64,000 nucleotides of DNA, taken from the NCBI GenBank assembly GCA_036244855.1, contig BQKZ01000036.1:154795-218794 (forward strand), given 5' to 3'. This document shows, in pieces, positions 13,126 through 24,833 of the stretch. The notes under the pieces are model-generated. The model did no database searches, was not told the origin of the DNA, and was given only the letters and a program-made list of their open reading frames with translations. The position numbers were made by a program, and so were the translations under genes. The stretch comes from Temnopleurus reevesii (Eukaryota > Echinodermata > Echinoidea > Temnopleuroida > Temnopleuridae). Numbering within the stretch: position 1 is the stretch's first letter; each line of letters begins with the position of its first letter.

Positions 13126-15353
13126 CTGTAATATAAAGACAAACATTAGAGGAAAACTGAAATTAATCATTAAGTTCCATAAGAAAATATTAACAAATTT
13201 CCACTTTTTTTCACTTCTCTTTCAGAGCTGTATTTTTACACGTTTCTTTGGTTCTTTTATTTCTAAACTCCCTCACACTCTGACATGCAACTATTATGAA
13301 AGGGGTAACAGCTATTTTTTTTTATTGTGGTGGATGATCACCTTTGTGAACTTTTCAACAATGGAACATTAAAAAAAATTCTCAGGGTTAGCATGATTTC
13401 AAAAATTAAGCCATCAGCCATTACCAAGTTACCATATCAACAAACAAAGACATGATACAAACAAAAACCAGCTTCGAGTTTAACCTTGTCAACCCTCAAT
13501 CATCTTTTAGACCCATTCTATTTCAAGTCTATTCAAAAGCATTAGGCCTGTAAATCACAGTTTCACAATGTAAGCATGATATTCCTATACAAATATTACA
13601 AACAATAACCATAAAGAGCAGATCTTTTTTTATTTTGGGCATTCAATTAACACAGCTAGAACGCATTTCAAACATAAAAGGGTGCAATGAACTAGGAAAG
13701 ATTCGGGTCAGAAATTGTTGCATTTGTGTATCATCTAAAAATTGTTTGTATCACTTCAATTTGAGCATGGCATTTAAAGTATATTCCCATTCACCATTGA
13801 AAAGGTAATCATTTTGAATATATAAGCTGGCAGACACCTTTTATTTATTGATTGAGAGTGAAAATGCAATTCAAATTTTGGGGAGCATCCAAGGACTAGA
13901 AAACAGTTTAGAAGTAAAAACTATTACTACATTGATGGAAGTGGTGAAAACAACGTACCCTTTGGCCTTCAAATAACGCCACAAACTCATCTCCAATCCG
14001 CCTTAGTTCCCGTCCAGTAGCGATCTCCGGGGCAACGGGTCTCGCTGGAGCAGAGTTGGCTCGACTTCGACGGAATGCCACAACATCCGGAAGGGAGTCT
14101 TGTAATGCTTCATCACCTCTCACTGGTTCTGGTGGAGGGACAGACTCCTGTTCCGCACTACCCTCGGAGAAGAAACGTGTTCTTCTTGATTCTGAAAGAT
14201 ATAAATGATACATGAAAAGAATTTATAATATATGACAGCTATGATCTTTCAAGAATTAATTGGTACATTGAAATCAGAATACGCATCAAAAATATGCAGA
14301 CATGACTACATATCTAACAATCATAATTTCAGTTGCAATTATAAAGTAAATATACTCTCTGATGAGATGAAAGGTCAGTGTTAAGTGTCTATTAAAAGAT
14401 TACACATTCAATAATAGCATATTCCAGTGCTATTAATACAACAGACGTACTTCCAGTTATCTCCATATTTGATCTTCCATCCACTGATATACAAGCGCAA
14501 ATAGGTGGCCGTAACTTCATCCTGCTAAGCAATAAAAACACTACCTCACACCGGTAGAATCATAAACTAAAATGACAATGATTCTAGCCTCGTCCTCCAA
14601 CTACCCACACGCAGCCTATTGTTACACCCCCACGCCCTTCTACCAATGGTGACTTATGACTAATCATTGGAACAAAAATAGCCCCATTACACGGAGTGCC
14701 CAAGACGAGCGTAGAGTGGACGTGGCCAGCGCACCTTTTGACTCTGCTCCCATTGTTAATCGATAGTGTGTTGGATCCAGTGGCATCACCACTGAACCCC
14801 TCTCCTCGCCAGACCAAATCTTTGCGTCTGACAGGCGACGCAGAAAAAGTTCAGTAAATCCAATTGTCTCTGGTAAATTCTCCGCAAGACGTCTAGGAAA
14901 TGATGAAATATTTACCCCGTAAGATAAATCCAAGGCAGTTCCAGGTTCTTGAGTCGAGAGTTGAGGTAAAAGTTTGAACCACAAGAAATCAGTCACAGTG
15001 TGATTGTTTTGGAAGTAGGCAGGTCACTAGACGAGAGGGTACTCCTCTTCCTGCCACTGTTACAAGTTTAACTGAGGTGACTCACTGTGAGTTGGTTCTG
15101 TAGTATTGTTTTGGTCCTAGTGTCACAACAAAAAAGACCTAGGCTTTATGTCATTCCCAGGGATAAGGGGAATCCCTATGATGCAAGAAAACAAGCCCTA
15201 TCACACCACAGTTAGCCCTCACCTGTATTCTACACACTATATCAATAGGGATTTCAAATGCCTGTCCAAACTTGCCCTCATTTCTCTTGCACAAAGACCA
15301 TGCAATAATTGATCAAACATCAAACGAAGGAGGGAAGCGATTGAAAGAGGGAA

Positions 15354-15398
<45 letters not shown>

Positions 15399-18300
15399 AG
15401 CAGCCCAACAAAAGGATGAAGAGCAAAAAACATATTGATCCACTCTTATTATGCAAATGAACTCATCACCACAAGGTTTTACTTTTTTCTATTACCAATC
15501 AAATAAACAAAGATCATTAAAAACTCCGCTGTATATATTTCCTGGCTCGTTCCAAGCTTCCCATTGGTCAATACTTTTCACCTTCATACACACCTCTACT
15601 ATTTCTGAGAGGTGTTTACCTGCTGTGTGTAGTCAAGTCTGTCAATCAATAACATAAGCCTAGTCTTACATGCAGTCCTTCTTTTTGAAAATATTTGCGC
15701 TAAGTCATAACAATTTTTAACAATTTTCTAACAATTGATTAGATGTTTAAGATTAATTCTTTTTTTCCTCTCATGAATTTTGCTATGTAGGTTATTATTT
15801 TCCTCATACAGTGTTATAAGTTTACTTTGCTATTGTCTAATTGAAAAGACTACCATTAATATTGTGTTGTGGTATAGCAAAGCGGATAAAGCCGTTGTGT
15901 ACGAATACAACTGGATGATTTAGCGATATCATGGTTGGGCTGCCTGACTCATTAGCATACAATGATGCATGGAGACAGATGGGCGTGACCCCGCCCCAGC
16001 CTCTGCTCCACTGGAAGACCAGAGTACTACCAAACACTCTACCAATCAACTGTGACCTACTTCAGCAGGATGAAAACATCCTCTTTCTCTCCTGCTCTTC
16101 TTTTTCCGTCTTCCTCTCAATCTGTCCCATTCAATTTGCCTGTTGATTCATCTCAACTAGTTGATCAATTATTACTTCATGTCAGAAACTGATCAGGAAC
16201 TTTAGAGGAAGTGAATTAACCATCTCAAAGCTAAAAACATCATTAGTTTTTCCACTTTTTTTAATGAGAAAAAAATGGGAAAGTGGTTCTTTCATTGACT
16301 AGAAATGCACTTACTTATTCCTTGTATCATTTCAGATACTTAGAGTGCCGCATGCATTCAAATTTGGAGAGCCTTATGAGGGAGAAGTGGGCCATCTACA
16401 AATTTTTTTTGTTGAGGTTCCTTTGAATACATGGAAGATACCCTTCAAAATAGCTAGTTGCCAGATACAGCAGGAATGATAAAATAATCATTTCATTGGT
16501 GCGCAAAAGCTCAAAGGACTGGATAAAACAATGGAACACACTAGAATATATTTGCTCCAATAAAATCATAACAATCAAATACCTAAAGATTAAGACAAAG
16601 TAACTTCCTGCCCTGTATACCTGCAAGTTTATTTTCAAAGTCAACTGTGCTTAACCTACCTGTACAATGGAACTCAATGACAATACTCAAATAAACCCTG
16701 CCTAAAAATTCTGTTTATTTCAAAATTTAAAAAAAAAATGAACACAGAAAAGAAGCAATCATGAAAATGTTATTGCTCTGTTTTGCTATTAGATACAAGA
16801 GACCCGAATATACAATGCAAATGTCCTTATATTCAAGGTGGGCTCGAGCTTGCCTCAACAATATCAACACAGCTTCTCCATAACAAGTCTGGAGTGAATG
16901 TATTTACATGTGAATTGGCGGACGCAGAGAGCACTTTAAAAGCACTGTGTTGATCAATAACAAATAATACCTTCCTGCTATTATGACCATGTACCCCAAA
17001 CACGAGTCACAGCTCCAACTTCTATTGATTACCTAGTCTAGTACAATAGTAGTCTCCGTATCAATAAAAGGACTTTGATTGCAGTGTGGGCCAACTTCGC
17101 ATTGCTCGCAAAGGCGTTGCCTACTGAATACCTAGATTTGTCAGAAGCCAAATATTCCCTCTTCTGTTTTGAAAATGCAAACTAAATCACCAAGCCATTT
17201 TTAGTCGATTTCATTGAGCAGAATTATTGATTTTCTATGATATGATGCATACCACAGACTGCTGTCATAGTCTGTCTGCATATTTCAACGATTAATTTCA
17301 TACTTGTGATGATTAACTACTCAGACAAATTCCTTTAATCTGAGTGTATTTGGAATGACAGTCCTGCAATGATGTGTCTTGTTTACAGATGATGTAATGC
17401 CTACATGTATCTTCATTGCGGGTGTAATTAATTAATGAGGAAATGTGATTTTCCCCTTTCTTGGCATTAAACCAAAGAGGAGTCATGATCAAACTCTAAA
17501 TGTCTCATCCGAAGTGAGGTTTCATCAAACACTGTTTCAGAAGTGACTAGTCATGATTGAATAATGATTAATGCATACCATCATTAATTAAAATAGGTCA
17601 GACACATTGTAACTTTGTTACTAATGTGAGTTTACAGCAAACACTGTTTATTTTGTAGATGGAATAGTTGTACTATTTCTGAGACTCCTGATATTGTTGT
17701 GTGGTTTGATCTATTTGAAACAAAAGCCCAAAGGTGTGGGGGGGGGGGGGACATGATTTCTGTACTTGGATGTTTGCCAAAAAAGAATTATTTGCACTTT
17801 AGATAGGTAAATATGATAGCTTAAAATAGAAGTTAAGCTTCTTATTCTTGGATAAGCATCACCTAAATCCAAAACACAAATAGCCTTGACCTTGCAAAAT
17901 AAGTTAAACTAACCCTGTTTGCGTTGTCTAATGATAGATGTAGAAATTAGATTGCTCTAAAAGATCAAAGGGTTAATTGATACCACAAGGAGCAAAATTT
18001 GTTGGAAAAAGATTATATTATGAAATAAAAAATATGATACCCATCTTGTTTTGTATGAATTTAAGTTCCATTGCGTTCATTTATGGTTCTGCTTTTTGGT
18101 ATACTCCCTACGGTATTTTTATGAAGTGGAAATAAAAATAATGACCTTAATAAATCATATAGTGATTGTAATAAAAGACAGAAATTTTATCAAATATCCT
18201 TACTCATCAGAGCCATTCATTTATCAAGCTACATGTATAAATAACTCTATGACGAAGGCATCCATTACCAATTGAAAGTACTTTGACATTTGAAATGTAA

Positions 18301-20300
18301 CCATATTTTGAGAATTTGAACTCATAACATAAATAGGCTCGTCCCCTTTTTAAGGTCAAAATAGATGCAAGAAAATCTAATATAATAAGAAATAATAATA
18401 ATAAGAAAATCTCTAAAACGTCACAGAATGGAGATAAAAAGAGAGAAAAAAAAAAACGACTGTCCCTGTCATAACAAAAACTACTTCAAGGAGAGAGGGG
18501 AGGGGGAAGGGGGCAGGGGCAATAGGAGTGTTGAAGGGAGAAGTCTAGGGGAAATTTAACTGGTTGGAGAAAGAGTGAAGATGAGGGAGATTTTGGTGAA
18601 GCAAGAAAGTGAAGGATGAAGGGAGAAAGTGAAGGATGAAGGGAGAAAGTGAAGGAGGGAGGGAGAAAGTGAAGGAGGGAGGGAGAAGAGAGACACAGAC
18701 AATAGAATAGAGAATGAGAGTTTTGAGCAGATTCAAAATATAATAGACCATCAGGTTGAGATATAATAATTTTGAAGAGTAAATCATTCATGCAAAAGGA
18801 TGCCATCCCCACTGCATCCTCATTCAATTCCCGTGAGTATCTACAATGTACAGAAGCATGATACAATTGCCAATTTGAAACTCGACAATTTGATTAGATG
18901 AAGCATCGATCGCAAATCGGTACTCAAGATCAGATGCAATAAAAGTCAAATATACCTATTGTTAGTTCCATGGTTTAAATTCAACCTGCTGGAACCATTT
19001 CGATCTTCATGAGTACAATCTCATTCCTGCCATCATCCATTTTCTATGCAAATTACAAATATTTCTTGTGTACACTTTCAACATAAAAACAGATAAATGT
19101 ACAGTAATGATCTATATAGACAAATACAAACTAGTCTTCGCACGGCACCCCTTGGAATCATTGCACTCAATAGGAAATTTAAAAAAAATCCTAAGTATCA
19201 AATATAACTCCATTTGTAGTATCCTGGAGTTGAGAGTGGATCAAGTAGCCCATTTGTTTGGTAAGGATGATGCATTACTCAACCAGTACCAGTTAAGAAA
19301 AGTAGGTCATGTTTGTTGACCTCAGTGCTGCATGCGTTCCGATTCAGGTGACAATGCACAAGCGATTGAAATTCAACAATAGCTTTCAAGACGGTTTTGG
19401 TTCTTTGAATCTGCTCATAGCTGGTTTCTTCTTTTTTTAAATTGAAAAATCCAATGAATGGGTAGAAAGGCAAAAGAATATTTTGTATTTCATTCCAAAT
19501 GTTTATCGTATTATCAGTCAAACCCTTGACCCATGCCTCAATAAAATTGACTTTGGGAATAGATTTTGTCAATGAGCATACCTTTGGTAGTGTTTACATT
19601 GTTTTTATGAGAACTTAAATTTTCTCATCAACTTGGTTAACATAATGGTATATAATAAACTGAGTGTTGAGAACATACCTTCACAGTATCTTTGCCTCCT
19701 GAGTCTCACTTGTTCCTGAGGAGTCATAGTTGAGTCTGCTTCTGTCTCAAACAGTCGTAAACTAATGGACGTCTCCAGCAGGACAGGCGAGAGGGGCGGA
19801 GTCTGTGTTGAGGTACTCTGGAAGAACCGCGGCGCAGACCCGTATCCCGATGACATCGGAGAAGTCTCTTCCGGCGAAGAGAAACGGTAGAAATGACTGA
19901 AGGAGCTACTGCGGGTTGGAGTTCCAATGAAACCACCTGTCCCTATTGGACTGAGTCTCGGGATCGGGATGGGTGGGGACGTCCCAGTGGTGATGGGCGT
20001 CTCTGGACGAGAGTTCGTCATGTCGAATGGCATGTTATCTCTAAAGACGTCCAGCTCTTCATCAATGATCTCATCATCAACACCACTCTCATCTTCTGCT
20101 GCAAGCTTCATTTTCATGCTTGCTTGGTCCATCTGATCAGGTTCAACGATACGGGCAGAGGGCGCCCCAGGGCCGTTGCATACATCAACGATCAGCTTCC
20201 TGCACGACTGATCGCCACTCCTACCTCTACTAAACACGGACACCTCCACGCTGTTGATACCACGCAGTGGAGTGCTTACATGGATTTCAAGTTCACTCAT
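12982..20300 (-). CDS. BCL2L11-like: BIM-like BH3-only protein, complete spliced CDS (3 coding exons, 332 aa)
   Basis: Joined coding sequence 20300-19679, 14191-13959 and 13125-12982 (622+233+144 = 999 nt including TAA). Phases agree at both junctions (1, then 0) and every boundary is GT-AG. Domain order: acidic N-terminal region (about 66-95), Ser/Thr-Pro cluster (98-172) with SSGYGS at 150-155, LC8-type TQT motif at 165-167 (STSTQTPP), 14-3-3-like RANSAP at 251-256, BH3 helix at about 263-283 with core LRRIGDEF at 270-277, and a basic tail with SLIRRLLDSW. Human BIM has the same order: an RSSSGYFS stretch, KSTQTP, then PEIWIAQELRRIGDEF. BH3-only proteins insert this helix in the groove of pro-survival BCL-2 proteins and activate BAX/BAK; LC8 binding ties BIM and BMF to motor complexes. 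No BCL-2 fold (BH1/BH2) is visible. BMF also has TQT, but its BH3 differs more. The C-terminus lacks BIM's hydrophobic anchor. Orthology is inferred from motifs and order, not from a tree. Confidence 0.85.
13959..14191 (-). CDS. BCL2L11-like: BIM-like gene, BH3-domain exon
   Basis: Acceptor tatctttcag|AATCAAG at 14192/14191; donor CAAAGG|GTACGT at 13959/13958. Enters in phase 1 and leaves in phase 0, coding residues 208-285. The BH3 segment PEIATGRELRRIGDEF aligns without gaps to human BIM PEIWIAQELRRIGDEF, with ten identical consecutive residues from Glu to Phe. The invariant Leu270, Gly274 and Asp275 are present, with Ile273 and Phe277 at the h3 and h4 pockets; the h1 position is Thr266 instead of Ile. 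RSRANSAP at 249-256 just before the helix fits both an RxRxxS basophilic kinase site and an RxxSxP 14-3-3 site. Placing the BH3 on its own exon, separate from the LC8 motif, resembles vertebrate BCL2L11. This exon alone identifies the family. Confidence 0.92.
15356..15394 (+). repeat. GA microsatellite
   Basis: Uninterrupted (GA)n in the intron before the BH3 exon. Confidence 0.95.
18601..18690 (+). repeat. 20-bp purine-rich tandem repeat, about 4 copies
   Basis: Unit GAAAGTGAAGGATGAAGGGA and variants with GGAGGGAGGGA; all purines with a few T, inside the BIM-like gene intron. Confidence 0.85.
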
Positions 20301-20317
20301 AATACAGCAACAGATCT
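19679..20317 (-). CDS. BCL2L11-like: BIM-like gene, first coding exon (start codon, LC8-binding motif)
   Basis: The exon begins at 20317, after a pyrimidine-rich acceptor (ttctctttgacag, minus strand), so an untranslated 5' exon must exist upstream. Coding starts at ATG 20298-20300 (MSELEIHVST), 17 nt inside the exon. An in-frame ATG further upstream lies in the intron and is not used in this model. The exon encodes residues 1-207 plus one base and ends at a consensus donor, GAAG|GTATGT, at 19679/19678. Visible features: a hydrophilic, probably disordered chain; an acidic stretch, DESGVDDEIIDEELD, at about 70-84; many Ser/Thr-Pro sites (TSPP, LSP, GTP, SSPEETSP, TPPLSP), which would suit proline-directed kinases; SSGYGS at 150-155; and TQT at 165-167. 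ERK and beta-TrCP control are known for vertebrate BIM-EL; here they are inferred. Confidence 0.85.
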
Positions 20318-21029
20318 CTGTCAAAGAGAAAAAAAATAGAACAGGAAGAATGTTATGATGAAATAATTGCAAGTGTTTTTTTTTCAAAGAATGCGCAATG
20401 AGGTTAGTTCCTTTCTGTCATAAATGTGAATTCTTTCCGAAATGATACTTGTCTCTGCTCAAATCTCTGTTCAAGAAGTATGGCACTTAAACCAGAAAAC
20501 TGTAGTACTGCGGTCACTTACTGTTGTCATTTTCCAATGATGTCGCAGGGGATTTCATTACACAAGGAAAAAGAAAGTACTTAAACCATCAAAACAAATT
20601 CATCATGCACATGTAATTACCATCATGAGGTATTATTGAGATGCCATAAGCTCAGATATCAAGTTCAACATTGCATAGGGTGATTAGTGCGTGATAGAAG
20701 TTCACATTCATAGTCACGACCGATAAGAATATGATGAAAGATTCCCATGAGTTACAAAATTCTCAAATTTCCAGCTCAAATGCATACATGCTCTTTATAA
20801 TGCCCTTCCCATCACTGAGACTTGTGCAATGGTCCAATATTGCATTAATGTGATCAATTTTCACCCCTTTTCAACTGTGACGTAGATGGTATACTCCATC
20901 TGAATATTTATTTTCTTTCGTTTCTATTAAGCTCTAGCCTTGGAATTCATGTCTGGACTTGTCCATGTTGGGCACGAGCCATCATTGTTCTCAGAGTGTG
21001 ACTACAAGATCATGAACTTTTAGCACACA

Positions 21030-21955
21030 ACTACAATTCTTTCTACTACTGGCAAGTAATGTTCAAATTATGTAAACAGAGCTCAATGAACCTGCGGTTT
21101 TATTCTTTTTATAAAACTGAAACATAATACATATAATAAAGTGGATATAAAGGCAATGTTTTATTTATAATCCTCCCTAAGTTTGTGTAACAAATGAAGG
21201 CAGACAAGAAACAAGTATACTTTAGAGAGACAAAAATTTCCCCATTTCTCAACCAATTCGTCCATGAATATTTCATAGAAAATGACACCAAAACATTGTC
21301 TTATATTTTAGTTTATCAAACATTGTACACAATCTCACTTTGGGTAGACTGCAATTTGACATGAAGAGCTCATAAATCCCGGATTGCCCAGCTCGCATCA
21401 CCAAAACATAAACTACCGAGCAAAGAAAGAACATCTGATTGTAAATGCCCTGGACCTCATTTCCTTTGCGTGCTTCCCTTCTTGACCCAAACCGGTTGGC
21501 ACAAATCCAAGAATCTTTTGTAGTTTGGAGGTGAAGTTATCAAAAAGGTTTTATCAGGTTGCTTTTAGCTATTGTCCATTATTCCCCTAACTTTTGAAAA
21601 GATGGATGAAAAGATTTGTATGAAACCGCAGTGAAGTTTTAAAAAAAGAGGCAGAACCATTAAATTTGCGTACATGTTCATAACAAAACCATTATATTAT
21701 TCTGACAACTTTGATTTTTAATTCTCATTTCATTGTTGCGAAAAGAAATCACATGACCCATACAAGTATACATGATGATGATTAGCTTCCTTGAATATGG
21801 AATACTAAATCTGGTTCGTAGCTGGATGGACAAGTGTAAGAAGAATCAACAAGATCAAAATATATTATTTGGTTTAAGGTTACAACACTCCAGATTATAT
21901 TTCCAATGCTGAATGTTTGTTATGTCCTGTCTTATGCAAAAGATGATTACAGTAC
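21030..21955 (+). repeat. Copy 1 of ~0.93-kb duplicated block (probable haplotype duplicate)
   Basis: Nearly identical to 24834-25766, starting ACTACAATTCTTTCTACTAC and ending GATTACAGTAC, with scattered substitutions and small indels (for example AGAGAGAC versus TATAGAGAGAC). The left end of the second copy is set by the gap. Similarity is at the level expected of alleles in a highly polymorphic marine animal. Confidence 0.85.
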
Positions 21956-22571
21956 TGTTATGTGATGATTCTCATAATATCACATATTCTTTTAGTAATC
22001 AATATGTAATCAATAATTTTATCATAATTACAAGAGGAAGTTAATGATGTCATACTTCTCATGAAATGTTTACAAGATTCAATTCCACTCAAGTATATGA
22101 CGTACATCCCAATTCCCAATAATAGTAATTTTTATGGCTTCACCCAGACAAGGAGTACAATAGGACCAGTACGAAAAAGGCCTTGACCAAACCCTCACTG
22201 CGGAGAAAGTTTATGACGTAGAGAGTTGAATGGTCAGCTGTTGAGATGACTCAACACACTGCCAAGGTCTTGAAGCCAAAGTTCCCTCTATATAAGGAGA
22301 AGCGATTTTGACCAAAAAGAAGAGACAAGACTAAGAGACATTCGGACGGACAAACTTAACTTCTACCCAGCATAATTTCAACCCAAGATAAATTACTCTT
22401 CAATCTCAACACTGTTAAATGACTTGTTCTGAGTTTGCTACTGAATAAAATATGGAACTTTAATTCCAGTGCTATATTGAGTTCATCATTTCATATATGT
22501 TGTACCTCTTCGCTACCAAGTGAGCATGGTATTAAGTTGCTCCCTTTAACTCATCCGATCCCAACACGACA
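21956..22571 (+). mobile_element. LTR of a retrotransposon (5' LTR)
   Basis: Starts TGTTATGTGATG exactly where homology to the other copy stops and ends CAACACGACA, so it has TGT...ACA termini and is about 616 bp long. Inside are a TATA-type box, CTATATAAGG, at about 22289 and AATAAA near 22445, in the order expected for U3-R. Immediately after the CA end comes TGGTGGAGACCCTTGGG, in the place and with the TGG start of a tRNA primer-binding site. No second LTR is seen because the internal part runs into the gap. Confidence 0.6.
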
Positions 22572-24259
22572 TGGTGGAGACCCTTGGGCTTCTAAAAATT
22601 TAGAAGAACATTTTACCGAACCGAAAAATTAGGAACCAAGGAAGACATTCAAAGTGCGATTGAGATCAAGAAGCCACCAGATTTCGGGATTGAGAGACTG
22701 ATTAATCATACTCCACGCAGAACACAGGAACTGACAACCCGAAGTTTATAAGCATTTCTACGCCTTATGACAACAACGATGACGACGATGACTTCCGGGC
22801 ATGCTTGGACAACCTTCCCCTGCCAACATGGTAAACTCTGCGACGACGACAACAAGATCGGCTTCGTGAAAAAGGACGAAACGGACGACCACCATATTAT
22901 GACGCTCCAGGACCCCATGCTCACCTCATCCGATGATGACGACGATGAGCTCCACTGAGATGACATCACTGAGAACACGGCCACATCAACGACATTGGGA
23001 ACGACATCGGGAACGACATCAACGACATTGGGAAGGACATCAACGACATAGAAAACCACATCAATGATGACTCCATATTAATGATTGTATGAACGCTTTC
23101 CAGAATTTATTTGCATAAATGGATCATAGTTGACTGATAATCCTTAGCTCAGTTGTTTAAAATGATTTAGGATCCCAATTCGCATCATCCAGCCCTGTTA
23201 CCGAATTCGGTAAGTGAAACCAAATTATATTGTTCCACATGCAAGAGAGAATGAGTGATTGAGTATACATCCCAAGATAATTCAGTATAATGACAATTCT
23301 TCTTTGAAATATAGGTCTAATGAAAGAAAATATTATGTTTTACAGCGATATCGATGTGTAATTAAATCAAACCAGTATAATGTCATAAAAATTGCGGTTG
23401 ATGTGCTAAGCAAAGTGAAACTATCCGGTTGGAATGATACTGGAATATGCACTTACAGAAAAATAGTGTACAGGAATACAATATATGAAGTATTCCAACT
23501 CTTTGTGAAATGCATGCAATAATTTAAAACAAGTTTGAATACTTGAAATAACCGTAGACGTTATCAGAGCAATTAGGAGTGAAACTCATATAGGACAAAT
23601 ATTAAAAGTGCATTAACCTATGAACAGATATAGTAGCACAAATCTATGATGAAATGAGGACGCCCACAGCTCAAAATGATTGAATTACATGAAAATTTTG
23701 CTGTAGAATGAGATATTTGCTTTATTATTTCCTAGTGTATACTCATTGAAACAAACCTGTAATATTTCACTAAACTGGAAGAATCATGTGAGAATTATAT
23801 TACTGTGGACAAGGTATAAGAGTGCACAAATATGATAAACTTCATCGACAAAAATGATGAAAATTGCTCTATTCAAAGTTACACAGGTATAATTTTCCAA
23901 GATGATTGATTCAGTTAATGCATGTACATGTATGTACTTCAGGTTACCAAATTTGTAGATATATTAAGTTATTCCCCACTCAGACTCATCTCCTGTATAA
24001 AGACCTTTAAGTGTGAACGACCCCTATAAAATACTAATTCTGTGACACACCCTCTTCAAAACACCTGCTTCAATACATAGACCAGACTTTGTTGACAGTT
24101 TTATGACATTAAATGACCATTAGGACTGAATGACCTCAAACTTTCATAACGTAGAGACCACTGACCTCCACTAATAAACATTACTGGAGAAATTGCATTC
24201 CAAACTGGTGACCCAAATATACATTTCTTCTAAACAGACTGACTTACAAAGACCAGACA
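22572..24259 (+). mobile_element. Internal part of the LTR element, cut by the gap
   Basis: Begins with a putative primer-binding site, then leader-like sequence. Around 22960-23050 is a short tandem array of GGGAACGACAT/CAACGACAT-type units. No gag, protease or reverse-transcriptase motif is visible in 1.7 kb, so the element may be non-autonomous or its coding region may lie in the gap. Confidence 0.4.
22960..23056 (+). repeat. Short GACAT-type tandem repeat
   Basis: Variants of AACGACATTGGGAACGACAT and AACGACATCAACGACAT, inside the putative LTR element interior. Confidence 0.7.
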
Positions 24260-24833
24260 NNNNNNNNNNNNNNNNNNNNNNNNNNNNNNNNNNNNNNNNN
24301 NNNNNNNNNNNNNNNNNNNNNNNNNNNNNNNNNNNNNNNNNNNNNNNNNNNNNNNNNNNNNNNNNNNNNNNNNNNNNNNNNNNNNNNNNNNNNNNNNNNN
24401 NNNNNNNNNNNNNNNNNNNNNNNNNNNNNNNNNNNNNNNNNNNNNNNNNNNNNNNNNNNNNNNNNNNNNNNNNNNNNNNNNNNNNNNNNNNNNNNNNNNN
24501 NNNNNNNNNNNNNNNNNNNNNNNNNNNNNNNNNNNNNNNNNNNNNNNNNNNNNNNNNNNNNNNNNNNNNNNNNNNNNNNNNNNNNNNNNNNNNNNNNNNN
24601 NNNNNNNNNNNNNNNNNNNNNNNNNNNNNNNNNNNNNNNNNNNNNNNNNNNNNNNNNNNNNNNNNNNNNNNNNNNNNNNNNNNNNNNNNNNNNNNNNNNN
24701 NNNNNNNNNNNNNNNNNNNNNNNNNNNNNNNNNNNNNNNNNNNNNNNNNNNNNNNNNNNNNNNNNNNNNNNNNNNNNNNNNNNNNNNNNNNNNNNNNNNN
24801 NNNNNNNNNNNNNNNNNNNNNNNNNNNNNNNNN
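24260..24833. other. Assembly gap (574 Ns)
   Basis: An uninterrupted run of N. Long open frames that cross it are artefacts. The flanking duplication suggests the true distance may be meaningless. Confidence 1.

Larger units (their letters stand above)
14192..19678 (-). other. Intron between LC8-motif and BH3 exons of the BIM-like gene
   Basis: Bounded by the donor at 19678 and the acceptor at 14192 and phase-consistent. It contains a GA microsatellite (15356-15394), a 20-bp purine-rich tandem repeat (about 18601-18690) and a G-run near 17738. I saw no further exon that would keep frame, but an optional exon, as vertebrate BIM isoforms have, cannot be excluded. Confidence 0.7.

Noticed and set aside
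14584..14996. Overlapping minus-strand frames as an extra exon of the BIM-like gene
   Set aside because: No acceptor/donor pair keeps the frame, and the flanking exons already join in phase without it.
18486..18866. 126-codon minus-strand frame rich in Ser/Pro/Phe/Leu
   Set aside because: Arises from the purine-rich 20-bp tandem repeat.
19605..20387. Using the upstream ATG of the 260-codon frame as the BIM-like start
   Set aside because: That ATG lies upstream of a clear acceptor at 20318, in intron sequence; the frame past 19679 also runs through a consensus donor.
22706..23059. 117-codon minus-strand frame rich in Val/Asp
   Set aside because: Driven by the GACAT-type tandem repeat in the LTR element; opposite to the element's orientation.
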